This document shows, one piece after another, positions 1 through 9,800 of a stretch of 64,000 nucleotides of DNA (position 1 is its first letter; each line of letters starts with the position of its first letter). Made by a program: the position numbers and the translations under genes. Below the pieces are notes generated by a model that saw nothing but the letters and a program-made list of their open reading frames with translations, searched no databases and was not told the DNA's origin. The DNA is from DATKBT01 sp035546295 (lineage in GTDB: Bacteria > Acidobacteriota > Thermoanaerobaculia > Multivoradales > Multivoraceae): positions 1-64,000 of the forward strand of contig DATKBT010000186.1 of assembly GCA_035546295.1 (NCBI GenBank). Direction: 5' to 3'.

Positions 1-130
1 GACGACCAACGTCCAGTTCACGGTCACCGTGACCGACACCCAGACACAGGCCGTCAAGACGTACTTCAACCCGCTCGGGCAGTCGGCGGACGCCATCACC
101 GATACCCAGGCCTTTGCCACCTGCCCCTAG
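1..130 (+). CDS. C-terminal end of a secreted repeat-domain protein (5' truncated by window)
   Basis: An open frame (codons in phase from base 2) runs to a TAG at 128-130 and encodes about 42 residues ending in QAFATCP. The segment reads as beta-strand-rich: VQFTVTVTDTQTQAVKTYFN, then a G-Q-S-A-D motif and a final DTQAF-x-TC. This matches the end of the duplicated C-terminal domain of the Calx-beta protein at 58599-62033, which has V-D-D/T...Y-(F)N-x-x-G-x-x-F-x-P-x-x-D-x-x-AF-x-(T)C. It is probably the last copy of that domain in another exported protein. The upstream part and function cannot be seen. The stop codon is followed directly by an intergenic repeat element. Confidence 0.7.
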   Translation, partial: TTNVQFTVTVTDTQTQAVKTYFNPLGQSADAITDTQAFATCP

Positions 131-133
131 GAG

Positions 134-349
134 CCCGCTAGCCGATCACTCGTGCGCCGCAAGCCCGCAAGCGGGCGCGGCTGGGTCGACCAGGCTACAG
201 CCGTTCTCTCTGGGCGATCGCAGCGGCCTGATCGGGCTTTGACCATACAGTGAGCCTTGGTCTTGCGCTTGCGCGAGACCAACGACCGCCGCCTGCCGCA
301 AGGCAGGCAAGAACCCCCCGCTGGCCTAGTCGACCTAGGAGGCTGGTGT
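134..349 (+). repeat. Dispersed intergenic element, copy 1
   Basis: The stretch from CCCGCTAGCCGATCACTC (134-151) through the CCTAGTCGACCTAGGA region (about 326-342) is closely matched, in opposite orientation, by about 16394-16541. Copy 1 differs by small changes and carries about 60 extra bases after 251 that contain two short hairpins (CTTGCGCTTGCGCGAG and TGCCGCAAGGCA). Both copies lie between the 3' ends of convergent genes. A bidirectional terminator or a mobile palindromic element is the likeliest role (inference). Confidence 0.75.
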
Positions 350-387
350 CGTTCGCGCAGAGGGAAACGCTCGCGGTCGAGCCCGCC

Positions 388-1740
388 TCAGCGCACCCGG
401 CGCCCGCGCGCGATCACCAGGTCGACGTCCTGCAGCAGAGAGACGTGGCGCAGGACGTCGCCGCGCACGGCGATGACGTCGGCGACCCTGCCCTCGACGA
501 GGGTGCCGACGTCGTCGGCGACGCCCTGGGCCACCGACGGCCAGTAGGTGGCGGCGCGGATCGCATCCATCGGCGGCACGCCGAACTCGTGGACCCAGAC
601 GTCGAGCTCGCGCCAGGTGGCGTCGGAGTGGAAGTTGAGCGGCACGCCGCTGTCGGTGCCGACCAGCATCACCACGCCGGCCTCCTGGAGCTGCGCGAAC
701 TTGCGATCGAGCGTCGGCCGGCGCTTGGGCATGAGCTGGTAGTAGTCGAGCCGCTCGAGGTGCTCGAGCGAGGACCGCACGTCCTCGACGACGTCGTCGG
801 GAAGACCCACCCGCCAGCGCGGATCGTCGATCCGCTCGGGGTTGTCCCGGGTGTACTCGTAGAGCAGGAGCGGCGAGATCGTCGGCGTCCAGTAGAGCGT
901 GTTCGCGCGGCTCTTGATCAGCTCGAAAACGTCGTCGGGGTACTCGGGCGCCGTGCCCAGGCCGGTGTGCTCGAAGCCGTCGACGCCGGCCGCGATTCCG
1001 CGCCGGATCTCCTCGGGACGGTGAGAGTGGGCGAGCACCGGCAGACCGCGCTCGTGCGCCCGGTCGACGACCGCCCGCACCTCCTCCATCGTCATCTGAT
1101 CCTGGTCGATCAGCTTGATGAAGTCGACGCCGGCGTCGGCCAGCCGGTCGACCTTGGCCCGCGCGTCGTCGGCGCCCGAGATCCCCCAGCGGAATGCCTC
1201 GGTCCCCGGGTACGGCTCGTGCTGGAGGAAGGGCCCCGACACGTAGAGCGTCGGTCCCAGGATCTCGCCGCTCGCGATCCGCTCGCGCACCGCCAGGATC
1301 GCCTCGAGCGGCGCGCCCAGGTCGCGGGCGCTGGTCACCCCGGCGCGCAGGAGCTGCTCGGCCGCCGCCGGCATGACCTCGCGCTCCCACCGCGAGGGGT
1401 ACGCGCGGTCCCAGTGTTCGTAGTCGGAGTGGCCGACGATCATCAGGTGCACGTGCATGTCCCACAATCCCGGCAACACGCTCATCCCCTCGGTCGAGAC
1501 CACCTCGAAGCCGCTCGGGACCGACAGCTCGCCGACCCTGCCGATCGCCGCGATCCGCTCTCCCTCGATCAGGATGACGCTGTTCTCGAGCGGCGCGCCG
1601 CCGTAGCCGTCGATCATCCGGCCGCCGACCAGCGCCAGGTTCTCGGCGGCCATGGGAAACGTCACCGCGCTTCCCAGCAGCAGACCGAGCATTCGCGCAA
1701 GCGAGCGCGACCGACACGACACCACGATCCGACCTCTCAT
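388..1740 (-). CDS. Secreted metal-dependent amidohydrolase
   Basis: 450-aa protein of the amidohydrolase superfamily (imidazolonepropionase/prolidase-like branch). It has an N-terminal export signal (about residues 10-32), a beta-sandwich start (LVGGRMIDG), and then the TIM-barrel metal ligands: H96-x-H98 in DMHVHL, K209 in DFIKLID (the possibly carboxylated bridging lysine), H238/H240 in AHSH, H258 in FEHTG and D363 in GTDSG. The C-terminus returns to the sandwich (VADVIAVRGD). All key ligands are present, so it is probably active, hydrolysing a cyclic amide, dipeptide or similar substrate outside the cytoplasm; the substrate cannot be told. The ATG is preceded by an excellent ribosome site (GGAGGTGATCG). 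It is transcribed divergently from the membrane-protein gene at 1885. Confidence 0.9.
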   Translation of the reverse strand: MRGRIVVSCRSRSLARMLGLLLGSAVTFPMAAENLALVGGRMIDGYGGAPLENSVILIEGERIAAIGRVGELSVPSGFEVVSTEGMSVLPGLWDMHVHLMIVGHSDYEHWDRAYPSRWEREVMPAAAEQLLRAGVTSARDLGAPLEAILAVRERIASGEILGPTLYVSGPFLQHEPYPGTEAFRWGISGADDARAKVDRLADAGVDFIKLIDQDQMTMEEVRAVVDRAHERGLPVLAHSHRPEEIRRGIAAGVDGFEHTGLGTAPEYPDDVFELIKSRANTLYWTPTISPLLLYEYTRDNPERIDDPRWRVGLPDDVVEDVRSSLEHLERLDYYQLMPKRRPTLDRKFAQLQEAGVVMLVGTDSGVPLNFHSDATWRELDVWVHEFGVPPMDAIRAATYWPSVAQGVADDVGTLVEGRVADVIAVRGDVLRHVSLLQDVDLVIARGRRVR

Positions 1741-1785
1741 CGATCACCTCCGGCCTCTCGCCGTCTCCATTCTGCCGGCCGACCC

Positions 1786-1814
1786 GCTACGCTGAGTCAT
1801 CGCTGAAGCGTCAA
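1786..1814 (-). promoter_or_regulatory. Possible promoter of the amidohydrolase gene
   Basis: On the minus strand TTGACG (1809-1814) is followed after 17 bases by a weak CGTAGC, about 45 bases before the ATG at 1740. The -35 is good and the -10 poor, so the call is tentative. The same 150-bp space must also hold the promoter of the divergent gene. Confidence 0.25.
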
Positions 1815-1884
1815 TCTGATCCGCCCCAGATTACCCGACCGTCCCGCGTCACGACCCGCCAGCTCCGTCGAGAGGCCCTCCTCC

Positions 1885-4035
1885 TTGATCGACCGTCTCC
1901 CGGCTTTGCGGCCGATGCCACGCCTGGCGCCTGCCCTGGCGCTGCTCCTGGCGATCGGCGCCTGGGCTCTCCACGGCTTCCAGGTCCTGCGTCACGCGAT
2001 CGACGTGCCGTTCTACGACGACTGGGCGTTCCTGCGCGCCGGCGCGGGCCGGCTCGAGTGGCTCTTCGGGCTGGTCGTCGACCACCGGGTGGTGCCGACC
2101 AAGGTGCTGATCTGGCTGCTCGAGGCGATCAGCGACTGGGACCTGGCGCTCCACCAGCGGCTCAACTGGGGGCTGTTCACGCTCGCCCAGATCGCTCTCG
2201 GCGCCCTCCTCCTGCGCTCTCTGGTCGCCGGCGATCCCGACGGTCGCGCGCTCCCGCGGCCGACCGCCTGGCTGGCCGTCGCGGGCTTCGCGATCCTCCA
2301 GCTCAGCGCGCTGCCGTACGCCAACCACGTCTGGGCGGTGCAGTCGGCCGTCCACTTCTTCCTGCTGTTCTCGATGCTGGCCACGTATGGGTTGTTTCAC
2401 CCCTCCGGACGACTGGTCTGGCAGATCGCCGGCATGCTCAGCGCACTCGTCGTCCAGCTCACCCAGGCGGCGGGCATGGTCGTCGCTCTGACCCTGGCCG
2501 CCGGCTTCGCCTGGGCGACGCTCGCGCGCGGCCACCCGCGCAGCCCGGACCTTCGCCGGCTCGCCCGGATTCGCTTGCTCGCCCTGGCCGGCCCGATCGT
2601 GGCGACGGCCGTCTGGGTGCTGGTCGCGCACCAGCGCGACCGCCTCGTCGACTACCCGCGCGCCAGCCCCACGGAGGCTCCCTTCTGGCGATTCCTCTTC
2701 GATCTGATCGCCTTGGGCTTCGGCGTCGAGACCCGGCGGCCGCTGCTCGGCGCCGTGCTGCTCGGGGCCGTCCTGCTCGTGGCCGTCATCGCGCCGGCTG
2801 CATGGCTGGCCGCGTCGCGCCGTTGGCGACCGAGCCGGAGCGACTGCGGTCTGCTGGCTCTCGCCGCAGCTCTGCTCGCCTGTCTCGCGCTGATCGCCTG
2901 GGGGCGCGCCGAGCTCGATCCCGCGGCGAGCAAGGCCTCGCGCTACGCCGAGATCGCGACGCTGCTGATCCCGCTCGCCGCAGCGCTCTGGCTGCGCGCC
3001 GCGCCGGCCCGGCCCGCGGTCGGGCGGACCTTCGCGATCGCGCTGTGGTCGATCGCGGCGCTGGGCCTCGCCGACGACTGGGACTTCTCGATCTACCGCC
3101 ACGTCGCCGCGATCCGGATCGAGGGGCGCGAGTGCGCGGCCGCCTACTGGCGGGGCGTCGGCCCTGCCGACTGTCCAGGCGTGATGCTGCCCCACCAACC
3201 TCAGCGCCGTCTCCTCGAGCGCGCTCGAACCCAGGGCCTGCACGTGGTGCGCGCCACCGAGGTTCCGCCAGCGGCGTCCCGCGCCGGGTCTCGGAGCTCG
3301 GTCGAGGGGATCGTCGATGGCACGCTGGCGGACCCCGAACGGCTGGTGGTGAGCGGATGGGCGGTGGATCGTGCCACCGGCGAGCCGGCCGAACAGCTCC
3401 ACCTGCTCTCGCGGGGCCGGCGCGTCCCCGCGCGCCTGATCCGCGCCCTCCGCCCCGACGTCGCCCGCGCAGAGCGGCTGGCCGCGGCGCAGCTCTACGG
3501 CTTCGAGCTGCGCGCCCGCCGCTCGGCGGCGCCGGTCCTCTCGCTCGACGGCATCACGGTCGAGGCGGTCGATGCGAAGGGAGGCTCCGCCGCGCTGACG
3601 GTGACGAGCGAGCTGCTCTCGGGAACGGACCCGCGAGGGCGCCCCGCCCTTCGGATCTCGGACGGTCGGCAGTTGCCGCTGCGCGACGACGCGCTCGAAG
3701 GGCGCGTGTCGAACCCGGACGCGACCTCGCCGTCGATCTCCGGGTGGGCCATCGATCCCGCCCTGCTCGAGCCGGCCGAGCGCTTCGTGGTCGTCGATGA
3801 CGCCGGCCGCACGCTGTTCGAGCTCGCTCCCAACGTCCCCCGCGCGGCGGTCGCGCAGCGCTACGGGCTTTCGACGCTCCGGCTGAGCGGCTTCCGCCTC
3901 GAGCTGCCGCAGGTCGCCGGATCGCCGGAGGCGATCCAGCAGGGAGAGGAGGGTCTGCGGGTGTTCGCCGTCACGCGCCGGGGCGCCGCCACCGAGCTCG
4001 AGGTCGCGCCGCGCACCGGCGGCGCGCTGAAGTGA
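1885..4035 (+). CDS. Multi-spanning membrane protein with two C-terminal 'SGWAxD' repeats
   Basis: 716 aa, function not recognised. Residues about 12-400 contain roughly ten hydrophobic helices. The first large loop has FYDDW and DHRVVPTK, a layout seen in GT-C-type polyprenyl-phosphate glycosyltransferases and related hypothetical proteins, but no family-defining motif is certain. The soluble C-terminal third carries two related units, VVSGWAVDRATGEPAE (about 490) and SISGWAIDPALLEPAE (about 620), each followed by a conserved YGF/LSGF-type turn. The frame opens at a TTG (1885); an ATG ten codons later (1915) gives MPRLAPALALLLAIGAW and is an equally plausible start, since neither has a clear ribosome site. 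It ends about 310 bp before the CRTAC1 gene and may belong to the same surface-related group. Confidence 0.7.
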   Translation: MIDRLPALRPMPRLAPALALLLAIGAWALHGFQVLRHAIDVPFYDDWAFLRAGAGRLEWLFGLVVDHRVVPTKVLIWLLEAISDWDLALHQRLNWGLFTLAQIALGALLLRSLVAGDPDGRALPRPTAWLAVAGFAILQLSALPYANHVWAVQSAVHFFLLFSMLATYGLFHPSGRLVWQIAGMLSALVVQLTQAAGMVVALTLAAGFAWATLARGHPRSPDLRRLARIRLLALAGPIVATAVWVLVAHQRDRLVDYPRASPTEAPFWRFLFDLIALGFGVETRRPLLGAVLLGAVLLVAVIAPAAWLAASRRWRPSRSDCGLLALAAALLACLALIAWGRAELDPAASKASRYAEIATLLIPLAAALWLRAAPARPAVGRTFAIALWSIAALGLADDWDFSIYRHVAAIRIEGRECAAAYWRGVGPADCPGVMLPHQPQRRLLERARTQGLHVVRATEVPPAASRAGSRSSVEGIVDGTLADPERLVVSGWAVDRATGEPAEQLHLLSRGRRVPARLIRALRPDVARAERLAAAQLYGFELRARRSAAPVLSLDGITVEAVDAKGGSAALTVTSELLSGTDPRGRPALRISDGRQLPLRDDALEGRVSNPDATSPSISGWAIDPALLEPAERFVVVDDAGRTLFELAPNVPRAAVAQRYGLSTLRLSGFRLELPQVAGSPEAIQQGEEGLRVFAVTRRGAATELEVAPRTGGALK

Positions 4036-4346
4036 CCCCTTCGGAGTTCTCGCCGTTCGAGCCAGCGGGCGGCGATGCTTCTCCCGAAGCGAGCCCGATC
4101 GAAGCGAGGTGCGCGACGGGCCCGTGTACGGAGGGGCGTCAAAGCGCCTCGCCAGCGGCCAGGATGGCCCGAGCCTTTCGCAACGACCGCCAAACGAGAC
4201 ACTCGTCGCCGCCCGGCCCCCGAGTCGCCTGCGGCCCTTCGTTCGGCGCCAGGAAGAGCCGATCTCGACACCCACCCGCCGCCTTCGGTTGCTACGATTC
4301 TCGACCGGTCGCCGGACGCAGTGCTCTGTCGCCCGGTCTCCCTCCG
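4036..4346 (+). promoter_or_regulatory. Upstream region of the CRTAC1 gene with an extended -10 box
   Basis: The frame of the next gene is open back to a GTG overlapping the previous stop (4032), but the N-terminus so produced is low-complexity and unlike a signal peptide, so this 311-bp stretch is taken as non-coding. At 4290-4298 TGCTACGAT fits an extended -10 (TGnTAnnnT) about 50 bases before the ATG at 4347. No good -35 is visible. Nothing else is recognised here. Confidence 0.35.
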
Positions 4347-6848
4347 ATGCGCAAGCGACCCGACACCCGACGGACCTCCTCCCACCCCTCCCGAAACGGA
4401 ACGGGGTGGCCGTGCGGCCTCGTCCTCGGCCTCTCGGTCGCCGCCGGCGTGCTCTCCGTCGGCGCGTTTCCCGCAGGGTCCCAGGAGGCGCCGCCCGAGA
4501 CTCCGCGCGAGCACTCGATCGCCCCCCAGGAGACGACCGCGCATCGGGTCGCGAAACGGGCGCTCGACGAGATCGCGGCGCGTGAGGGGACGTCGCGCTC
4601 GAGCGCTGAGATCCTGACCCGGAACCTCACCCGCTACTTCATCCTGTACCCGATCCCGGAGGACATCTCCGAGATGCAGCGCGTGCTCGGCACCGCCGAG
4701 CGCATGATCCAGCAGGCCGCTGGGATCCTCTATCGCGGAGCGCGCTCGGTCGCCGAGCAGGAGGGAGCACCCGCGATCCGCGTTCCTCACGTGCGCGCGG
4801 TCATCGATCGGCTGCTGCCGCGCTCCCCCGAGCGCTGGGCGACCTACGAGTACTTCCCGGCATCGACCCCTACGCCGCTCGAGACCTGGGACCTCGCCGC
4901 CATGATGGACACCGGCCTCGCCTGGGGCGCGCTCGGAGGCCTCGCCGACACCGAGATCGCCCCGGCGCCCACCCTCCTGCCGCTCGAAGAGGACGCGGCG
5001 ACGACCCTGGCCGAGGCGATCAACGCATACGCCCTCCTGCTCTTTCGTCTCGGCGGGGAGCACGCGCGCGCCGAGCTGGCCACCCACCTGCGCTCCGACC
5101 ACCTGCGGTCCGCCGGCAAGACGATCTCGGAGCGCGCCCGCGGAGCGCCCGCGCCGATCGCACCGGGGCCGCCGCCCGCTCCGGCCGGCAGCCATTTCAC
5201 CGACGTCACCGAGGCGGCCGGGATCGACTTCCGCCACGACAGCAGCGACTGGCTGGGGCGCTTTCGCCGCTACGGACCGATCGCTCCCACCTTCAGCGGC
5301 GGCGGCGTCGCTGCTCGCGACGTTGACGGCGACCAGCGCCCGGACCTGGTGCTGTGCGGCGGGCACGGCTGCGTGCTCTTCCGCAACGAGGGGGACGGCC
5401 GCTTCTCCGATCGCACCGCCGAATCCGGGATCCGGATCGACGGCGAGGCGCGGATGCCGCTGCTCGTCGACCTCGACAACGACGGCGACGCCGACCTCTT
5501 CGTGACCTACGCGCGCGACACCAATCGCCTCCTGCTCAACGACGGCGAGGGGCGCTTCCGCGACGCCACCGCCGGCTCCGGCCTCGAGCGCGAAGGCGAC
5601 ATCAGCGGCCCCGCGGTCGCCGTCGACGTCGACAACGACGGCCTGCTCGATCTCTACGTGGGCAACTTCGGCGACTATCTCTCCGGCGCGTCGGCGTGGA
5701 TCTCCCAGGACGCCAAGAACGCCCAGGCCAACCGGCTCTACCGCAACCTCGGGCTCGGCGACGACGGCGCCCCGCGGTTCGAGGAGATCGGCGAGCGGGC
5801 GGGGGTGGCCGACGTCGGATGGGCGCAGGCGGTCGGACACTCGGACGTCGATCGCGACGGCGACCAGGACCTCTACGTCGCCAACGACTTCGGCCGCAAC
5901 CAGCTCTACCGCAACCGCGGCGACGGCACCTTCGAGCCCGCGGGCGAGGCGACCGGCTCCGACGATCCCCATCACGGGATGAACGTCTCCTTCGCCGACC
6001 TCAACGGCGACGCCTACCCCGACCTCTTCGTCACCAACATCTGGTTCTGGGCGGCGACCACGAGGGCCGTCACCGAGACCAACTCGCTGCTGCTCTCGGA
6101 GGCGGCGGCGGACGGTGCGGCGGAAGGCCTGCGCTACCGGCGGCTCGAGGAGGGGCCGCTGGTCGGCGAGGACTCGGGCTGGTCCTGGGCCGCGCTGTTC
6201 CTGGACGTCGAGAACGACGGGGACGACGACCTGCTGGTGGTCAACGGCTTCACCGAGTACCTGACCTTCGTCCAGTACCGCGAGCACCCCGAGCGACCGG
6301 GCGAGCTCTATCCGATCAACAACGGGCGTGATCCGAACATGCTGTTCGTCAACGACGGCGGCCGGCTCCCCGACCGGCTCATCGAGAACAGCGGCATCGA
6401 GATCCCGGGCGTCAACTCGCGGGCGATCGCCCTGCTCGACTACGACGGCGACGGCGACCTCGACGCCGCGATCACCACCTTCCACGAGCGGGCGAGGCTG
6501 TTTCGCAACGATGCCGGCAATCGGTCGGGCGCCGGGCACTGGCTCGGCGTGCGGCTGGTCGGCGACCCCGCGCGCGGGGTCAGCCGCGACGCCATCGGCG
6601 CCGTCATCGTCGCGCGCACGCCGGACGGCGAGAGCGTGTGGCGCCAGGTGTCGGGTGGCGAGGGCTACCTGGGCATGAGCAGCCCGGAGATCTCGATCGG
6701 CCTGGGCGCTCACCGCTCGGCCGACCTCGAGATCACCTGGCCCGGCGGCGCCACCGAGACGCTCGCCGGGGTCGCGGCCGATCGCCGCGTGGTGGTCCGC
6801 CAGGGCGCGGGCCGCGCCGAGCCGGCGACGTCCCCGGACCCGCCGTGA
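4347..6848 (+). CDS. CRTAC1 family protein (FG-GAP repeats plus ASPIC/UnbV domain)
   Basis: 833 aa, exported; the signal peptide follows MRKRPDTRR and ends near GAFPAGSQ. Residues about 55-260 are a helical region. After FTDVTEAAGIDF come seven FG-GAP/VCBS blades with calcium-loop motifs (DVDGDQRPD, DLDNDGDAD, DVDNDGLLD, DVDRDGDQD, DLNGDAYPD, DVENDGDDD, DYDGDGDLD), giving a beta-propeller. The last 90 residues are a typical ASPIC/UnbV domain (HWLGVRLVGDP ... YLGMSSPEISIGLGA ... ITWPGGATE). Such proteins are common in Acidobacteriota and Planctomycetota; their role is unproven, with adhesion or glycan binding usually suggested. The ATG at 4347 was chosen because it gives a clean signal peptide. 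The gene overlaps its downstream partner by four bases (GTGA). Confidence 0.9.
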   Translation: MRKRPDTRRTSSHPSRNGTGWPCGLVLGLSVAAGVLSVGAFPAGSQEAPPETPREHSIAPQETTAHRVAKRALDEIAAREGTSRSSAEILTRNLTRYFILYPIPEDISEMQRVLGTAERMIQQAAGILYRGARSVAEQEGAPAIRVPHVRAVIDRLLPRSPERWATYEYFPASTPTPLETWDLAAMMDTGLAWGALGGLADTEIAPAPTLLPLEEDAATTLAEAINAYALLLFRLGGEHARAELATHLRSDHLRSAGKTISERARGAPAPIAPGPPPAPAGSHFTDVTEAAGIDFRHDSSDWLGRFRRYGPIAPTFSGGGVAARDVDGDQRPDLVLCGGHGCVLFRNEGDGRFSDRTAESGIRIDGEARMPLLVDLDNDGDADLFVTYARDTNRLLLNDGEGRFRDATAGSGLEREGDISGPAVAVDVDNDGLLDLYVGNFGDYLSGASAWISQDAKNAQANRLYRNLGLGDDGAPRFEEIGERAGVADVGWAQAVGHSDVDRDGDQDLYVANDFGRNQLYRNRGDGTFEPAGEATGSDDPHHGMNVSFADLNGDAYPDLFVTNIWFWAATTRAVTETNSLLLSEAAADGAAEGLRYRRLEEGPLVGEDSGWSWAALFLDVENDGDDDLLVVNGFTEYLTFVQYREHPERPGELYPINNGRDPNMLFVNDGGRLPDRLIENSGIEIPGVNSRAIALLDYDGDGDLDAAITTFHERARLFRNDAGNRSGAGHWLGVRLVGDPARGVSRDAIGAVIVARTPDGESVWRQVSGGEGYLGMSSPEISIGLGAHRSADLEITWPGGATETLAGVAADRRVVVRQGAGRAEPATSPDPP

Positions 6849-9800
6849 GCACCAACCGCCGAGCACGCCTGGCGCCGCTGCTGGCGACAGCGCTCGCGGC
6901 AGCGACCGCGGGAGAGCTCCTCGCATCGCGGGCGCACGCGCCGGGCCAGCAACCGGCCGGATCTCGGGCCACGCTCTCCGCCGCCGATCGGCTCGACGAG
7001 GAGCAGCTGCGCGAGGCGGTCCGGCTCGCCGGAGGTTCGCTCGCAGATCTCGAGGCCGGCAACTACGGGCGATCCGAACAGGCTCTCCTCGAGCTGGCGC
7101 GCCTGCTGCCCGACAACCTGCTGCCTCGCGTCAACCTGGCGATCGTCTACTTCCAGCTCGGCCGCCGGGACGACGCGCTCGCCGCGATCGAGCGCGCCCG
7201 CGCGATCGCGCCGGAGAGCACCGAGGCGCTCTACACGCTGGCCCGGATCCTGATGCGGGCCAGCGCCGAGGATCCCGCGCTGCGCCCGCGCTTCGAGCGC
7301 GCGCTCGACGAGCTGGAACGAGTCGCGCCGCGCGACCCCCGCCCGCACTGGCTGCGCGCCTCCGCCCTGCTCGAGGCCGGCCGCTTCGGCGAGGCTCTGG
7401 CTCCGCTGCAAGCCGCGATCGAGCGGTCGCGCGAGAACCTCGTGCTGCTGGTCGAGACGCTCGCCGCGAGCGCCAGGGCCGGCGAGGTCGACCGGGCCTC
7501 CGACGCGCTCGACGCGGTCGAGGACCGGCTGAACGGCTTCGACGACCGGGCGCAGCGCTTCGCGGATCGCGCGCGCGACGCGATCCTCGACGGCGACGCC
7601 GCGGGACTGCGACCGGCCGCGCTGACCCTCCAGAACCTGCTCCGGCCGACCGCTCTCTACCAGGTGGGCCGGGCCGAGCTCGAGGGACGGGAGGGGGGTC
7701 GCGTGCTCTTCCCGCAGCTCGAGTTCGAGCCTCCTCTCCCCAAGAGCGTCCAGGGAGGCCAGGACCTCGAGATCGCGCTGGTCGATGCGACCGCTGACTG
7801 GTCGTTCGCCGAAGCGGGCTCGGTGACCGCGCTCGAGGTCGCGCGCGAGGCCGGGCCGCCCGGCGACGGCGCGGCCGCAGGCGTCGCGGACACACTCCTC
7901 GCGCTGCTCGAGGGAGGCACGGTACGGCGAGTCGTGGCGCGCGCGCGCGTCGCCGCTCCGGGAGAGGACTCCGCGCGGGCGACGGCCTGGCCCGACCTGC
8001 CGGCCTCGCCGCGCAGCGACTCGGCCGAGCTCTTGCTCTCCTACGACGTCGATCAGGACGAGCGTCCCGACCTGATCGCGGCGATCCCCGAGGGCGTGTT
8101 CCTGGCGCGGGGGAGCGAGCGGACCGCGGCTTCCGCCGCAGCGTCGGCGGCCGCCGACTGGGAGCGATTGGCGCCGGCCGGCGAGGTCACCTTCGTGCTC
8201 CCGGTCGACCTCGATCACGACGGAGACATCGACCTCCTGGTGGGGCGACACGATCGCACGCTCTACCTCCAGAACCGCGGCGGAGGCGGGTTCGTCGACG
8301 CCAGCGCCGAGCTCGGCGTGGCCTCGATCGTGGCCGCCGACGCGGTCGCCGCGGATCTCGACGGCGACGGCGACCTCGACCTCGCGCTGGCCACCGCCGA
8401 CGGCGTCCGGCTGCTCGACAACCGGCGCTCGGGGCCGCTGATGGCGCTGCCGCCGATCGCGGCCGGCGAGGTCGTGAGCGCGATCGCGGCCGGGGATCTC
8501 GACGGCGACGGACGCTTCGACCTGGTCCTGGGAGCGCCCGCGGCGCCGGGAGGGATTCGGGTCATGCTCAATCGCCCGGCCGGGTGGAGCGAGGCCACGA
8601 TCGGCTCGCCGCCTTCGCCGGCCGGACCCTCGACCGCCGCCTCGAACCCAGCACAGGTGCGCGATGTCGCGCTGATCGACCTCGATCTCGACGGCGACCT
8701 CGACGTCGTGGCGCTCGCAGGCTCCGAGCTGCGGTGGCTGCGCAACCGGCGCGAGGCGGGTCTCGCCATCGAGAGCGCTCACGCGCTCGCGGGGGAGGGC
8801 GAGCGGCTCGTCCCGTTCGACGCCGACGGCGACGGCGACCTCGATCTGGCGATCCGCCTCGCGGCGGGAGGAGCCCAGCTCCTGCGCAACGATGGCGCGG
8901 AGCGCAACCAATGGCTCGCTCTGCGTCTGCGCGGCCTCAACGACAGCAACGCCAAGAACAACACACAGGGACTCCACGCCCGCATCGAGGTGCGGGTCGG
9001 AACCGAGCTCCAGACCCTGATGGGCAACGGTGGCATCAACCGCATCGGCCTCGGCGCGCGCCGTCAGGCCGACGTGCTGCGGGTGGTCTGGACCAACGGG
9101 CTGGCGCAGACCTGGCAACAGCTCGGGGCGAGGCAGACCCTGGTCGAGGAGCAGGTGCTCAAGGGCTCCTGCCCCTTCCTCTACACCTGGGACGGCGACG
9201 GCTTCTCGTTCGTCACCGACCTGATGTGGCGCTCGACCCTGGGGATGGTCTTCGCGGACGGCTCCCCCGCCCCCCATCACTCGGCCCGCGACTGGATCCT
9301 GATCCCGGGCGAGCGCCTGGTCGCCGCCGGCGACGAGCTCTGGCTCCAGGTCACCGACGAGCTCTGGGAGACCATCTACGTCGATCGGCAGTCGCTGCTC
9401 GCGGTCGACCACCCCGCCGAGCTCGAGCTGGTCGTCGACGAGACGTTCGGCCCGCCGCCGTTCCCGGCCGAGGCGCCGCTGCACGTCGTCGGCCGACGAT
9501 TGGAGCCCGTCTCGGCGATCGATCACGCCGGCGCGAATCGCCTCGACGAGATCGCGGCGCGCGATCGCCGTTACGTCGCCCCGCTGCCGACGACGCGTCA
9601 CCAGGGGGTGACCTCCGGTCACTGGCTCGCGATCGAGTTCGAGGGGGTGCCTGCGCGCGGCCCGCTCGACCTGTTGCTGTGGGGCTGGGTGTTCCCCGCC
9701 GATACCACGATCAACACCGCCCTGGCGCAGGATCCCACGCGCGACGCCGCAACCCCCGCCCTCGAGGTCCGGCGCGCCGACGGATCCTGGCGCACCCTGC

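Noticed and set aside
250..1806. A 518-aa plus-strand frame opposite the amidohydrolase
   Set aside because: It starts inside the intergenic repeat, lacks any motif, and the opposite strand encodes a complete enzyme with all metal ligands.
4032..4346. An N-terminal extension of the CRTAC1 gene to a GTG overlapping the previous stop
   Set aside because: The extra 105 residues are Pro/Ser/Arg-rich without a signal, and they would bury the good signal peptide that begins at 4347.
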